42,704 nt of DNA from Deinococcota bacterium (GTDB lineage Bacteria > Deinococcota > Deinococci > Deinococcales > Trueperaceae). The position numbers and the translations under genes are program-made. Positions within the stretch are counted from its first letter, which is position 1. Each line of letters begins with the position of its first letter. A model generated the notes under the pieces. The model was not told the DNA's origin, did no database searches, and was given only the letters and a program-made list of their open reading frames with translations. The stretch covers positions 1 through 42,704 of the forward strand of contig CAUJFI010000078.1 in assembly GCA_963170125.1 (NCBI GenBank), read 5' to 3'. This document shows positions 31,876 to 40,728 of this stretch, piece by piece.

Positions 31876-32810
31876 GCGACGCGCCCATCGTCGCCGCCGT
31901 CTTCCCCGGCCAGGGTTCGCAGGCCGTCGGCATGGGGCGCGAGCTCTACGCCGCCTCGCCCGCCGCCAAGCGCGTTCTGGATGAGGCGGAGGCCGCCCTG
32001 CCAGGGCTCCTGGCGCTGATGTGGGAAGGTCCGGCCGAGGAGCTGCAGCTCACCGCCAACCAGCAGCCCGCCCTCGTGGCGGCCGGCGCCGCGGCGTTCG
32101 CCGCCTACCTCGAGGCCGGCGGCGTCGCCCCGCGCCTCGCCGCCGGCCACTCGCTCGGCGAGTACACGGCCCACGTCGCGGCCGGCACGCTGAGCGTGGC
32201 CGACGCCGTGCGCATCGTGCGCAAGCGCGGGCAGTACATGCAAGACGCCGTGCCGGCCGGCGCCGGCGCCATGGCGGCCATCCTGAAGCTCGACGAGGGC
32301 GTCATCCGTGAGGTCCTCGCCGAGGTCGCCGCGGGCGGTCCGGCCGACCTCGTGGCGGTGGCCAACCTCAACGCCCCGGGCCAGACGGTCATCTCCGGCA
32401 CCGCAGCGGGCGTGGCGAAGGCGTCGGACGCGCTCAAGGCGAAGGGCGGCCGCGCGATCCCCCTCAAGGTCAGCGCGCCCTTCCACTCGCCGCTCATGGC
32501 GCCCGCCGCCGCCCGCCTCGCTACGGACCTGGCCGCCGTCGCCTTCGGCGAGCCCGGCGTGAGCATCGTGTGCAACGTGACGGCCGAGCCGCTCCAAGGG
32601 GCGGCGCAGGCGGCGCGGCTCCTGACGGAGCAGGTGACGGCGCCCGTGCGCTGGGTGGAGTGCGTCCAGAAGCTCGACGCGCTCGGCGCGACCCGCTACG
32701 TCGAGTTCGGCTCCGGCAACGTGCTCGTCGGCCTGCTCGGACGCATCCTGCCCGGCGCCACCGGCGTGGCGGTCACGGATCCGGCCAGCCTCGCCGCCGC
32801 ACTGGCGTAG
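31872..32810 (+). CDS. fabD: Malonyl-CoA:ACP transacylase
   Basis: A 312-residue FabD that loads malonate onto ACP. It opens with VFPGQGSQAVGMG, has the nucleophile Ser94 in GHSLGEYTA, and His205 in PFHSPLM. GTG start inside the fabH stop means coupled translation. The 96-bp gap after it carries one short GC hairpin and no gene. Confidence 0.96.
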   Translation: MSDAPIVAAVFPGQGSQAVGMGRELYAASPAAKRVLDEAEAALPGLLALMWEGPAEELQLTANQQPALVAAGAAAFAAYLEAGGVAPRLAAGHSLGEYTAHVAAGTLSVADAVRIVRKRGQYMQDAVPAGAGAMAAILKLDEGVIREVLAEVAAGGPADLVAVANLNAPGQTVISGTAAGVAKASDALKAKGGRAIPLKVSAPFHSPLMAPAAARLATDLAAVAFGEPGVSIVCNVTAEPLQGAAQAARLLTEQVTAPVRWVECVQKLDALGATRYVEFGSGNVLVGLLGRILPGATGVAVTDPASLAAALA

Positions 32811-32906
32811 CCGAGCGCGCGCAGCGGCCCGGGGCGACCTCGGCCCCCACCCAGCCGAGCGCGCCGTCTGCCGTCTTCCTGTAACGTCACCTTCCAAGGA
32901 GGTCCC

Positions 32907-33656
32907 GTGGACCAAGAACGCAAGCGCGTCGCGCTCGTCACCGGCTCGAGCCGTGGGCTCGGCAAGGCAATCGCCGAGACGCTCGGTCGCGGCGGCCACA
33001 CGGTCGCCGTGCACTACGTCAGCTCGTCCGGCCCCGCCGAGGCCGTCGCCGACGCGATAAGGGCCATGGGCTCCGAGGCCGACGCGTTCGGGGCGGACGT
33101 ATCCGACGCCGCGCAGTGCCAGGACCTGATCAAGCGCGTCACAGAGCGCTTCGGGGCCCTCGACGTGCTCGTCAACAACGCCGGCGTGACGCGTGACGCC
33201 CTCGCCCTACGTATGAAGGACGACGACTGGCGCAGCGTGCTAGACACGAACCTCTCCTCGGCCTTCTACCTGTCGCGGGGGGCGCTGCGCGGCATGCTGC
33301 GCGCCGGTTACGGGCGCGTCGTGAACGTCTCCTCGGTCGTCGGCCTGCGCGGCAACGTCGGACAGGCGAACTACGTGGCGGCCAAGGCCGGCCTCATCGG
33401 GCTCACCAAGGCGCTGGCCCGCGAGTACGCCGCCAAGGGCGTGACGGTCAACGCGGTGGCCCCCGGCTTCATCGAGTCGGACATGACGGCGGCGCTGCCG
33501 GCCGACGTCAAGGACGCCTACCTGAAGGAGATCCCCGTCGGACGCTTCGGCACGCCGCAGGACGTGGCCAGCGCGGTCGCGTTCCTGGCGAGTCCGGAAG
33601 CCGGCTACGTCAACGGCCAGACGCTGGTGGTTGACGGTGGGATGGTCATGCACTAG
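32907..33656 (+). CDS. fabG: 3-oxoacyl-ACP reductase
   Basis: A 249-residue NADPH-dependent SDR reducing 3-ketoacyl-ACP. TGSSRGLG (12-19), NNAGVTRD, Ser143, Tyr156 and Lys160 (YVAAK) are all in place, and NAVAPGFIESDMT is the FabG-type segment. It starts at a GTG behind AAGGAGG. Confidence 0.95.
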   Translation: MDQERKRVALVTGSSRGLGKAIAETLGRGGHTVAVHYVSSSGPAEAVADAIRAMGSEADAFGADVSDAAQCQDLIKRVTERFGALDVLVNNAGVTRDALALRMKDDDWRSVLDTNLSSAFYLSRGALRGMLRAGYGRVVNVSSVVGLRGNVGQANYVAAKAGLIGLTKALAREYAAKGVTVNAVAPGFIESDMTAALPADVKDAYLKEIPVGRFGTPQDVASAVAFLASPEAGYVNGQTLVVDGGMVMH

Positions 33657-33722
33657 CATCGCAAAGGCCGCGCCGCCGGCCAAGGGCACTCGCCCACGTC
33701 AGCGAAGGCTTCCACCGCGGTG

Positions 33723-33750
33723 TTGGCACGGCTAAAGCCCGTGCTACAGT
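33723..33750 (+). promoter_or_regulatory. Promoter in front of acpP
   Basis: TTGGCA (33723-33728), a 16-base spacer and TACAGT (33745-33750). It would give acpP its own supply of transcript with a leader of about 50 bases, in keeping with the high demand for acyl carrier protein. Confidence 0.6.
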
Positions 33751-33807
33751 CTCGCAAGACATGCGCTACACGGGCACGACACGAGTCGTTGCCGAGGAGG
33801 GAAAGTC

Positions 33808-34047
33808 GTGGACGAGCACGAGATACTGGAGAAGATCAAGGACGTGGTGGCCGACAAGCTGGACGCCGACCCGAGCGACGTCACGGAGGAGTCCCGCTTC
33901 ATGGACGACCTCGGCGCCGATTCCCTCGACGTCGTCGAGCTGATCATGGGCCTCGAGGACGAGTTCGGGGTGGAGATCTCCGACGAGGAAGCCGAAGGCA
34001 TCCGCACCGTCGGCGACGCCGTCCGTTTCATCGCTGACAAGCAGTGA
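33808..34047 (+). CDS. acpP: Acyl carrier protein
   Basis: A 79-residue acidic ACP. The phosphopantetheine site is Ser39 in [15 protein letters not shown] start behind GAGGAGGG. It carries growing acyl chains for the flanking Fab enzymes. Confidence 0.97.
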   Translation: MDEHEILEKIKDVVADKLDADPSDVTEESRFMDDLGADSLDVVELIMGLEDEFGVEISDEEAEGIRTVGDAVRFIADKQ

Positions 34048-34050
34048 GGA

Positions 34051-34088
34051 CCGGCCCCGGGGACGAGCCTGTGGCTCGCGCCGGGGCC
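34051..34088 (+). terminator. Nested GC hairpin between acpP and fabF
   Basis: GGCCCCGG (34053-34060) with CCGGGGCC (34081-34088), and inside it GAGCC (34065-34069) with GGCTC (34073-34077). No T tract follows, so it is more likely a partial terminator or an mRNA 3'-end protector for acpP. Confidence 0.5.
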
Positions 34089-34163
34089 ACCGGCCGCGGC
34101 ATCGGCGCGGGCAGACTAAGCATCACGCCCATTCACGACCGCAGCCGTTAACTTAGGACGACC

Positions 34164-35393
34164 ATGAGACGAGTCGTTGTCACCGGTGTCGGGCCCGTAA
34201 CGCCGATCGGCGTCGGCGCCGCCGAGTTCCTGGCGGCCCAGCACGCGGCCAAGAACGGTATCAGACCCATCACCCTGTTCGATGCCAGCGACCTCTCCGT
34301 GCGCTTCGCCGGCGAGGTGGATGTCGACGTGGCCGGCTATCTCGAGCCCAAGGAAGCCCGGCGCCTGGACCGCTTCGTGCAGTTCGCGCTCATCGGAGCC
34401 GACCTCGCCCTCGCGGACTCGGGCCTCACCGCGGAGGAAGTGGCGGGAGAGCACACCGGCACGTGCGTCGGCTCGGGCATCGGCGGCCTCGCCACGTGGG
34501 AGGAGCAGTCCAAGACCCGCTTCGAACGCTCCCCCATGCGCATCAGCCCGTTCTTCATCCCCATGCTCATCGCCAACATGGCCAGCGGGCACGTCGCCAT
34601 GCGCTTCGGCCTCACCGGGCCAAGCTCGAGCGTGGTCACGGCCTGCGCCACGGGCTCGGGCAACATCGGCGACGGTTGCCGGATGATCCAGCGCGGCGAG
34701 GCGGACATCGTCTTCGCCGGCGGCTCCGAGGCGCCCGTCACGCCCATGGGCATCGGCGGCTTCGCCGTCATGAAGGCCCTCTCGACGCGCAACGACAGCC
34801 CCGAGACGGCCAGCCGGCCGTTCACCGCGAGCCGCGACGGCTTCGTGGCCGGCGAGGGCGCCGGGATCCTGATCCTGGAAGAGTACGAGCGCGCCGTGAA
34901 GCGCGGCGCCCGCATCTACGCGGAGGTCGTGGGGTACGGCACGAGCGCGGACGCGCATCACATCACCGCCCCCGCGCCAGGCGGCACCGGCGCCATAGCG
35001 GCCATCAAGCGCGCGCTCAAGGACGCCAAGATCACGCCGGACCAGGTCGGCTACATCAACGCGCACGGCACGAGCACCGAAGCCAACGACCTCAACGAGA
35101 CGCTCGCCTTCAAGGCCGTCTGGGAGGGTCACGGCGCGGTGCCGCCCGTCTCTTCCACCAAGTCGATGACCGGCCACACCCTCGGGGCCGCCGGCGGCAT
35201 CGAGGGGATCGCGACCGTGCAGGCCATCCATCACGGCGTCCTGCCGCCCACGCGCAACTACATCGACCCCGACCCGGCCCTCGACCTCGATTACATCCCG
35301 GAAGGCGCCCGCGCGAAGCGGGTCGACGTGGCAATCTCCACCAACTTCGCGTTCGGCGGGCAGAACGCCTGCCTCGTGTTCAAGCGCGTCTAG
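34164..35393 (+). CDS. fabF: Beta-ketoacyl-ACP synthase II
   Basis: A 409-residue KAS II that elongates acyl-ACP. The triad is Cys161 in VVTACATGSGN, His300 in NAHGTST and His337 in MTGHTLGAAGG, with Lys332. Length matches the family. No strong ribosome binding site is seen before the ATG; AGGACG is the best nearby. Confidence 0.96.
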   Translation: MRRVVVTGVGPVTPIGVGAAEFLAAQHAAKNGIRPITLFDASDLSVRFAGEVDVDVAGYLEPKEARRLDRFVQFALIGADLALADSGLTAEEVAGEHTGTCVGSGIGGLATWEEQSKTRFERSPMRISPFFIPMLIANMASGHVAMRFGLTGPSSSVVTACATGSGNIGDGCRMIQRGEADIVFAGGSEAPVTPMGIGGFAVMKALSTRNDSPETASRPFTASRDGFVAGEGAGILILEEYERAVKRGARIYAEVVGYGTSADAHHITAPAPGGTGAIAAIKRALKDAKITPDQVGYINAHGTSTEANDLNETLAFKAVWEGHGAVPPVSSTKSMTGHTLGAAGGIEGIATVQAIHHGVLPPTRNYIDPDPALDLDYIPEGARAKRVDVAISTNFAFGGQNACLVFKRV

Positions 35394-35429
35394 CGCCCGA
35401 GCCCGGCCTCCCGGTCGAGCGGCGGAGGG

Positions 35430-36971
35430 CTAGCGGCCCGAACGGCGCAAGCGCCTGAGCACCGCGGCGAGCTCCGGTAGCCCCATGAGGGCGCCCGCGG
35501 CGGTGAAGACCACTATGAGCACACCCCCGCCAACGGACAGACGCGCGACCTGACCCCACCAGTCGTCGCCGATGGGCAGGGCGGTCAGGGCAAGGGCGGC
35601 CGCGCCCGTCGCCAGACCGGCCGCCAGCCACACCTTCAAGCTACCGAGTGCCCATTCGCGAAGGCCGAAGCGCTCGCGTCGCTCGACGAACCAGGCCGCG
35701 ACGAGGAGCTGGAGCCAAGCGGCGACGGCCGTCGCCCACGCCACGCCCCCGATGCCGAACGCCCGCGACAAGACGACGTAGAGCGCCCCCTGGACGGTGA
35801 GGAACGCGAGGACGAGGAGGACGGGCGTGCGCACGAGGCGCCTGACGTAGAACGTCCTGATGAGCAGGTTGAAGGCGCCGATCGGGAACACCGCGAAGCC
35901 GAGCGGCAGGGTCGCGGCGACGGTGAACGAGCGCAACTGGGCGTCCATCGGCTCGCCGAGGAGCGAACGCCAGTTGTAAACGGCGTCGACCGCGGGCGCG
36001 GCGAGGAGCGCCAAGGCGAGCCCGGCCGGCACCGTCAGGAAGGTGATGAAGCGCAGTCCCTCCGCGAGGGTCGGGGCGAACGACTCCGGCTCGTTCACGG
36101 CGTGGTCGGAGAGCCGGGAGTAGTAGGCCAGCGCCGGCGAGATGCTGAACAGCCCGAGGGCCAGGCTGAGGAAAAGGTCGGCAAGGTAGAAGGCGCCCTG
36201 GGCCCCGGCGTCGATGGCCGTGATCACGTTGGACGCGACCACGTTGAGGACCTGCCGACCGCCGGCCGTGAACGCGAACGGAAGCATGAGCAGCAGCACG
36301 GAGCCGAGCGCCGGGTGCCAGAGCGCGCCGAGCCGCGGCATGAGCCCCGAGCGGACCAGGGCGGGGACCTGCACGAGGAGCTGCGCGGCGCCCCCCAGGA
36401 CGTGCGCCCAGGCGAGCATCACCGCTTGCCCGGGGAAGAGGGCCATGAGGACGACCGTCACGACGTTGAGGGCGACGGGCGCCCAGGCCGGCGCGAGGAA
36501 GCGCTCCTCTGCGTTGAGGATCCCCATTGCGAGCGCCGAGAGGGAGATGGCCGGCAGGAACGGGAAGACGATCCTCACCAGCCTCGTCGTGAGCTCGAGG
36601 TCGACGTTGCCGGCCGACGAGATCAGGAGGCGCGCGAGGAGCGGCGCGGCCAGGTAGGCGCCGACGAGCAGCAGGCCGTTGACGAGCATCAGGAGGGCGA
36701 GGAGCGCGCCGGCCATGCGCTTCGCCTCGTGCGGCGCGAGGCCCTTGTACACGGGGATGAACGAGTTGGTGAGCGCCCCCTCGGCCAGGAGCTCGCGGAA
36801 GAGGTTCGGGACCTTGAAGGCCGTCACGAAGGCGTCTATGACGGCCGTCGGGAAGAACTGCGCGAGGAGCGAGTTCTTGAGGAGCCCCGTGACGCGGCTG
36901 GCGAGCGTGCCGATCATGAGGGTCATGGCCCCGCGCCGGGTGCTGGTCCTGTGGCTCACGCGCGCCATCAT
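35430..36971 (-). CDS. murJ: Lipid II flippase MurJ
   Basis: A 513-residue polytopic membrane protein with about 14 helices. RRGAMTLMIGTLASRVTGLL, NLFRELLAEGALTNSFIPVY and FPFLPAISLSALAMGILNAE are the MurJ/MviN signatures. It flips lipid II outward for peptidoglycan synthesis. Two adjacent ATG codons (36971 and 36968) start it; the upstream sequence gives no clear ribosome binding site. It runs convergent to fabF with a 36-bp gap and divergent from the next gene. Confidence 0.95.
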   Translation of the reverse strand: MMARVSHRTSTRRGAMTLMIGTLASRVTGLLKNSLLAQFFPTAVIDAFVTAFKVPNLFRELLAEGALTNSFIPVYKGLAPHEAKRMAGALLALLMLVNGLLLVGAYLAAPLLARLLISSAGNVDLELTTRLVRIVFPFLPAISLSALAMGILNAEERFLAPAWAPVALNVVTVVLMALFPGQAVMLAWAHVLGGAAQLLVQVPALVRSGLMPRLGALWHPALGSVLLLMLPFAFTAGGRQVLNVVASNVITAIDAGAQGAFYLADLFLSLALGLFSISPALAYYSRLSDHAVNEPESFAPTLAEGLRFITFLTVPAGLALALLAAPAVDAVYNWRSLLGEPMDAQLRSFTVAATLPLGFAVFPIGAFNLLIRTFYVRRLVRTPVLLVLAFLTVQGALYVVLSRAFGIGGVAWATAVAAWLQLLVAAWFVERRERFGLREWALGSLKVWLAAGLATGAAALALTALPIGDDWWGQVARLSVGGGVLIVVFTAAGALMGLPELAAVLRRLRRSGR

Positions 36972-37133
36972 CGCATCATGGCGCCCACGGCACGCCGGCG
37001 GGCGCGGGGCGTCAGCACGCACCGGGCGGAAGCGCACGAGGCCGTGCGCGGCCCTTGGCGCTATCATGGACAACGTCCAGCCGGCCGTCCTCGCTGCTCG
37101 CGATGCGCCGGCGCCAGCTCGGAAGGAGCGTCC

Positions 37134-37721
37134 ATGGTCGACGACACCCCGCACGACACGCGCGTCAACGTGACCGCGCAGTACGACCACCCGTCCAAGG
37201 CTCGCGACGCCGCGGCAGCCCTCGAAGCGGCCGGGTTCGACAAAGGCAGCGTCATGGTAGTCGCCGGCGCCTCCGACGAGGTCCTGCGCGCGCAGCGCCA
37301 GTCGGACCCGTACGTGGTGGAGCGCGGCGAGGTGCCGCCGGCGACGGGCGCCGTCCTCGGCTTCATCGTCGGGCTCGCGGGCTTCGGCTTCCTCGGTCTG
37401 CTCACGGGCTCGGGCCTGGTGAACGTCATGGGCAAGGAGGCCGCCCTGGCCATCGGCCCGTTCTGGGCGGCCGTCGTCGCCGGCGGCGTCGGCGGTCTGG
37501 GCCTGGCCCTGGCCGGCTACGTCTTCAACGCCCCGCTGCCCTTGGCGGAGCCGCCTGAGCACGCCCCAGGCAAGCCAGACCCGCGCACCTTCGTCTCCGT
37601 GCTCACGGAGCCGGGCAAGGAGGCCGCGGCCAGCGCCGCCCTCAGCCGCTTCGAGCCGGGCCTCCTCACCGAGTGGCGGGGGGACGACGGGGAGTGGTTG
37701 CCGCAGACCACGCGGGCCTGA
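37134..37721 (+). CDS. Membrane protein with an N-terminal stress-protein-like alpha/beta domain
   Basis: A 195-residue protein of unknown role. Residues 10-47 look like the small alpha/beta unit of general-stress 17M-type proteins ([20 protein letters not shown], then a beta strand SVMVVAG). Two glycine-rich helices follow: [20 protein letters not shown] and [21 protein letters not shown] soluble tail ([20 protein letters not shown]) ends it and resembles a second copy of the first unit. AAGGAG lies six bases before the ATG. The stop is 23 bases before the epimerase gene. Confidence 0.75.
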   Translation: MVDDTPHDTRVNVTAQYDHPSKARDAAAALEAAGFDKGSVMVVAGASDEVLRAQRQSDPYVVERGEVPPATGAVLGFIVGLAGFGFLGLLTGSGLVNVMGKEAALAIGPFWAAVVAGGVGGLGLALAGYVFNAPLPLAEPPEHAPGKPDPRTFVSVLTEPGKEAAASAALSRFEPGLLTEWRGDDGEWLPQTTRA

Positions 37722-37744
37722 GACAGCTAGGCGCGGCCGCACCC

Positions 37745-38752
37745 ATGCGCTACCTGGTCACTGGAAGTGCCGGATTCATCGGCTATCACTTGGCGGAGCG
37801 CCTACTTGCCCAGGGCGATACTGTCGTGGGCGTCGACAACCTCAACGACTACTACGATGTACGCCTGAAGGAGGAGCGGCTCGCCCGGTTGGCGCGGCAT
37901 GCGGACCATCGCTTCAAGCGCGTCGACCTAGCCGACGCCAAGGAGTTGAACCGCGTGTTCGACGAGGCCCAACCCGAAGTCGTCGTCAACCTCGGCGCCC
38001 AGGCCGGCGTGCGGTATTCCCTCAGCAACCCGCAGGCCTACGTGCAAAGCAACCTCGTTGGCTTCGCGAACGTGCTGGAGGCATGTAGGCACAACGGGGT
38101 GCGGCATCTCGTCTACGCCTCATCCAGCTCCGTCTACGGCGCCAACGCCACCATCCCGTTCTCCGTCTCCCATAACGTCGACCATCCCTTGAGTCTCTAC
38201 GCGGCGACGAAGAAGGCCAACGAGCTCATGGCTCATACGTACTCGCACCTATACCGGCTCCCCACCACAGGGTTGCGTTTCTTCACCGTCTACGGCCCGT
38301 GGGGCAGGCCGGACATGGCCTACTTCCTGTTCACGAAAGCCATCCTCGAGGGTCGCGCCATCGACGTGTACAACCAAGGCGACATGCGGCGCGACTTCAC
38401 GTACATAGACGACGTCATCGAGGGGATCGTTCGCACGGCGCAGCGGCCGGCGACACCCAACCCAGAGTGGAGCGGAGCTGACCCCGACCCAGGCACGAGC
38501 AACGCGCCGTACCGCCTCTACAACATCGGCAACAATCAGCCGGTGCAGCTGACCCGCTTCATCGGCATCATCGAGCAGGAGCTGGGGATCGAGGCCAAGA
38601 AGAACTACCTGCCCATGCAACCGGGGGACGTACCGGAGACGTTCGCCGACGTCGACGCCCTGGCTGCGGACGTGGGGTTCAGGCCGAGCACGCCCCTCGA
38701 GGTGGGGATCCGTCGCTTCGTCCAGTGGTACCGCGAGTATCATGGCGTTTAG
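37745..38752 (+). CDS. Nucleotide-sugar epimerase, UDP-glucuronate 4-epimerase type
   Basis: A 335-residue extended [21 protein letters not shown] binds [19 protein letters not shown] is the typical segment after strand two, YASSSSVYG and YAATKKANE hold the catalytic residues, and [15 protein letters not shown] is the sugar-binding loop that marks UDP-glucuronate 4-epimerases. It would give UDP-galacturonate for surface glycans. A distance of 138 bp with no clear promoter separates it from the aminotransferase. Confidence 0.85.
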   Translation: MRYLVTGSAGFIGYHLAERLLAQGDTVVGVDNLNDYYDVRLKEERLARLARHADHRFKRVDLADAKELNRVFDEAQPEVVVNLGAQAGVRYSLSNPQAYVQSNLVGFANVLEACRHNGVRHLVYASSSSVYGANATIPFSVSHNVDHPLSLYAATKKANELMAHTYSHLYRLPTTGLRFFTVYGPWGRPDMAYFLFTKAILEGRAIDVYNQGDMRRDFTYIDDVIEGIVRTAQRPATPNPEWSGADPDPGTSNAPYRLYNIGNNQPVQLTRFIGIIEQELGIEAKKNYLPMQPGDVPETFADVDALAADVGFRPSTPLEVGIRRFVQWYREYHGV

Positions 38753-38890
38753 GGTTGCTGGTGGCCTGGCTGCCAAGCATTGACGATATACCCAGTATTC
38801 AGTCGCTCGTAAGATTCGGGCCGTAGACTTGCCGGGTAGCAGCAGCTCCCGGTCATGGGTTCTGCGCTGCAAGTATTCAAGGAGACAGTG

Positions 38891-40078
38891 ATGCCGCGCG
38901 AGACGTTCCTCCCATTTTCGCCCCCCTCTATCGGCCAGGCCGAGCTCGACGAGGTGGCGGCCACCCTCCGGTCCGATTGGATCACGACCGGGCCCCGGAC
39001 GAAGGCGTTCGAGGCCAAGTTCGGCGCGTACGTGGGGGCGCCTGGCGGCACGTCATTGATGCTCAACTCCTGCACCGCCGGCCTGCACGTCGCGCTGGTG
39101 GCGCTAGACGTTGGGCCCGGCGACGAGGTCGTCGTGCCGACTTTGACGTTCGCCGCCACGGCGAACGTCGTGGAACATGTCGGGGCGACGCCCGTGCTCG
39201 TCGACGTCCTGCCCGACACGCTCTGCATGGACCCGGCCGCGGTCGCGCGCGCGCTCACCGCCCGCACCCGAGTGGTCATGCCGGTCCATTACGCCGGTCA
39301 CCCCGCGGACCTCGACCCACTCTTCGCTCTGGCGAACGAGCACGGCTTCGACGTCGTAGAAGACGCGGCCCACGCCGCGCCGACCTACTACAAGGACCGG
39401 ATGGTCGGCAGCCGCGACAACTTCGCCTCGTTCTCCTTCTACGCCACGAAGAACCTGACGACCGCCGAGGGCGGCGCTCTCACCGGCAGGCCAGGCCTGC
39501 TCGACCGCGCGCGCGTCATCGGCCTGCACGGCATGTCGCGCGACGCTTGGAAGCGTTTCGACAAGGGCGGCTCGTGGGACTACGACATAGAGATGCCCGG
39601 GTTCAAGTACAACATGACCGACGTCCAGGCCGCCCTCGGCCTCCATCAGCTCGACCGCCTGGCGGGGTTCCATGCTCGCCGCGTCGAGGTCGTGGACAGC
39701 TACCGCGAGGCGTTCGGCGACGACGAGCGCTTCATCGTCCCGACGGAACGCGAGTACGCGAGGAGCGCCTGGCACCTGTACGTCCTGCGTCTGAACCTGG
39801 CGGCCCTTAGCATTGACCGCAACGAGTTCATCGCCGAGCTGTCGCGCAGGAACATCGGTTCGAGCGTGCACTACCGGCCGCTGCACATGATGAGCTACTA
39901 CGCCAAGAAGTACGGCTTCGCCCCCGAGGACTTCCCCGTCGCGCACCGGGCGTTCGAGCAGATGGTCTCCTTGCCGCTCCACCCCCGCCTGACGCAAGAC
40001 GACATCGCCGACGTGGTCGCAGCCGTGCGCGGAGCTGCTCGCGCCGCCAGCGCGCGGCCCAGCGTCGCGCTCACATGA
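38891..40078 (+). CDS. Sugar aminotransferase, DegT/DnrJ/EryC1 family
   Basis: A 395-residue PLP enzyme that aminates a keto-sugar nucleotide. LRSDWITTGPRTKAFE opens it, DVVEDAAHAAPTYYKDR holds the cofactor Asp, and SFYATKNLTTAEGG carries Schiff-base Lys187. KYNMTDVQAALGLHQLDRL is also typical. With the membrane dehydratase downstream it would complete a 4-amino-4,6-dideoxy-sugar route. AAGGAG lies eight bases before the ATG at 38891; the stop overlaps the next ATG (ATGA). Confidence 0.9.
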   Translation: MPRETFLPFSPPSIGQAELDEVAATLRSDWITTGPRTKAFEAKFGAYVGAPGGTSLMLNSCTAGLHVALVALDVGPGDEVVVPTLTFAATANVVEHVGATPVLVDVLPDTLCMDPAAVARALTARTRVVMPVHYAGHPADLDPLFALANEHGFDVVEDAAHAAPTYYKDRMVGSRDNFASFSFYATKNLTTAEGGALTGRPGLLDRARVIGLHGMSRDAWKRFDKGGSWDYDIEMPGFKYNMTDVQAALGLHQLDRLAGFHARRVEVVDSYREAFGDDERFIVPTEREYARSAWHLYVLRLNLAALSIDRNEFIAELSRRNIGSSVHYRPLHMMSYYAKKYGFAPEDFPVAHRAFEQMVSLPLHPRLTQDDIADVVAAVRGAARAASARPSVALT

Positions 40079-40728
40079 CGAGCAACGCCCAGGCGAGCGC
40101 CCTCTCGCCGGAAGACGTGGCCCGCAGGGTCTTCGATGCAGCGGTCGCGGGTCTGGGGTTGTTGATCAGTTCCCCCGTGCTGCTGGTAGCGGCCGTAGCG
40201 ATCAGGCTCGATTCGCCGGGACCGGCCATCTTCCGCCAGAAGCGTGTCGGATTGAACGGCGCCCCCTTCGAGATCCTCAAGTTCCGCACCATGCGCGTGG
40301 ACGCGGAGAAGGTCGGGGCCCAACTAACGGTCGGCGCCGACCCGCGCATCACGAACGTGGGCGCGTTCCTGCGGGCGTGGAAGATCGACGAGCTCCCCCA
40401 GCTCGCCAACGTCGTGAAGGGCGAGATGGCGCTCGTGGGGCCGCGACCCGAGGTGCCGCGCTACGTCGAGCTCTACACGCCAGAGCAGCGCAGGGTGTTG
40501 AGCGTGCGTCCCGGAATCACCGACCCCGCGTCGATTGAGTTCCGCAACGAGAGCGAACTGATGGCTGAACAACCGGACCCCGAGCGCTACTACCGTGAGG
40601 TGATCATGCCTCGCAAGGTGCAGCTCAACCTCGACTATCTGGCCAGGCGTAGTCTAGGCACGGACCTCGGCATACTCTTCGCCACCGCGAAAGCGGTGCT
40701 GTTGGGTAGAGGCGGTGAGGGGGCGTGA
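40075..40728 (+). CDS. Phosphoglycosyl transferase (bacterial sugar transferase family)
   Basis: A 217-residue enzyme that moves a sugar-1-phosphate onto undecaprenyl phosphate at the inner membrane. One re-entrant helix (residues 18-43) is followed by DSPGPAIFRQKRVGLNG, FEILKFRTMRVDAE, WKIDELPQLANVVKGEMALV and GPRPEVPRYVELY. It is the short PglC-type form without the N-terminal membrane domain of WbaP. It is coupled to the genes on both sides by ATGA and GTGA overlaps. Confidence 0.92.
   Translation: MTSNAQASALSPEDVARRVFDAAVAGLGLLISSPVLLVAAVAIRLDSPGPAIFRQKRVGLNGAPFEILKFRTMRVDAEKVGAQLTVGADPRITNVGAFLRAWKIDELPQLANVVKGEMALVGPRPEVPRYVELYTPEQRRVLSVRPGITDPASIEFRNESELMAEQPDPERYYREVIMPRKVQLNLDYLARRSLGTDLGILFATAKAVLLGRGGEGA

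Noticed and set aside
36102..37133. Very long open frame on the plus strand antisense to murJ
   Set aside because: It is a by-product of high GC; the protein is all Arg, Glu, Gly and His with no fold. Only its last 195 codons, from 37134, are a real gene.
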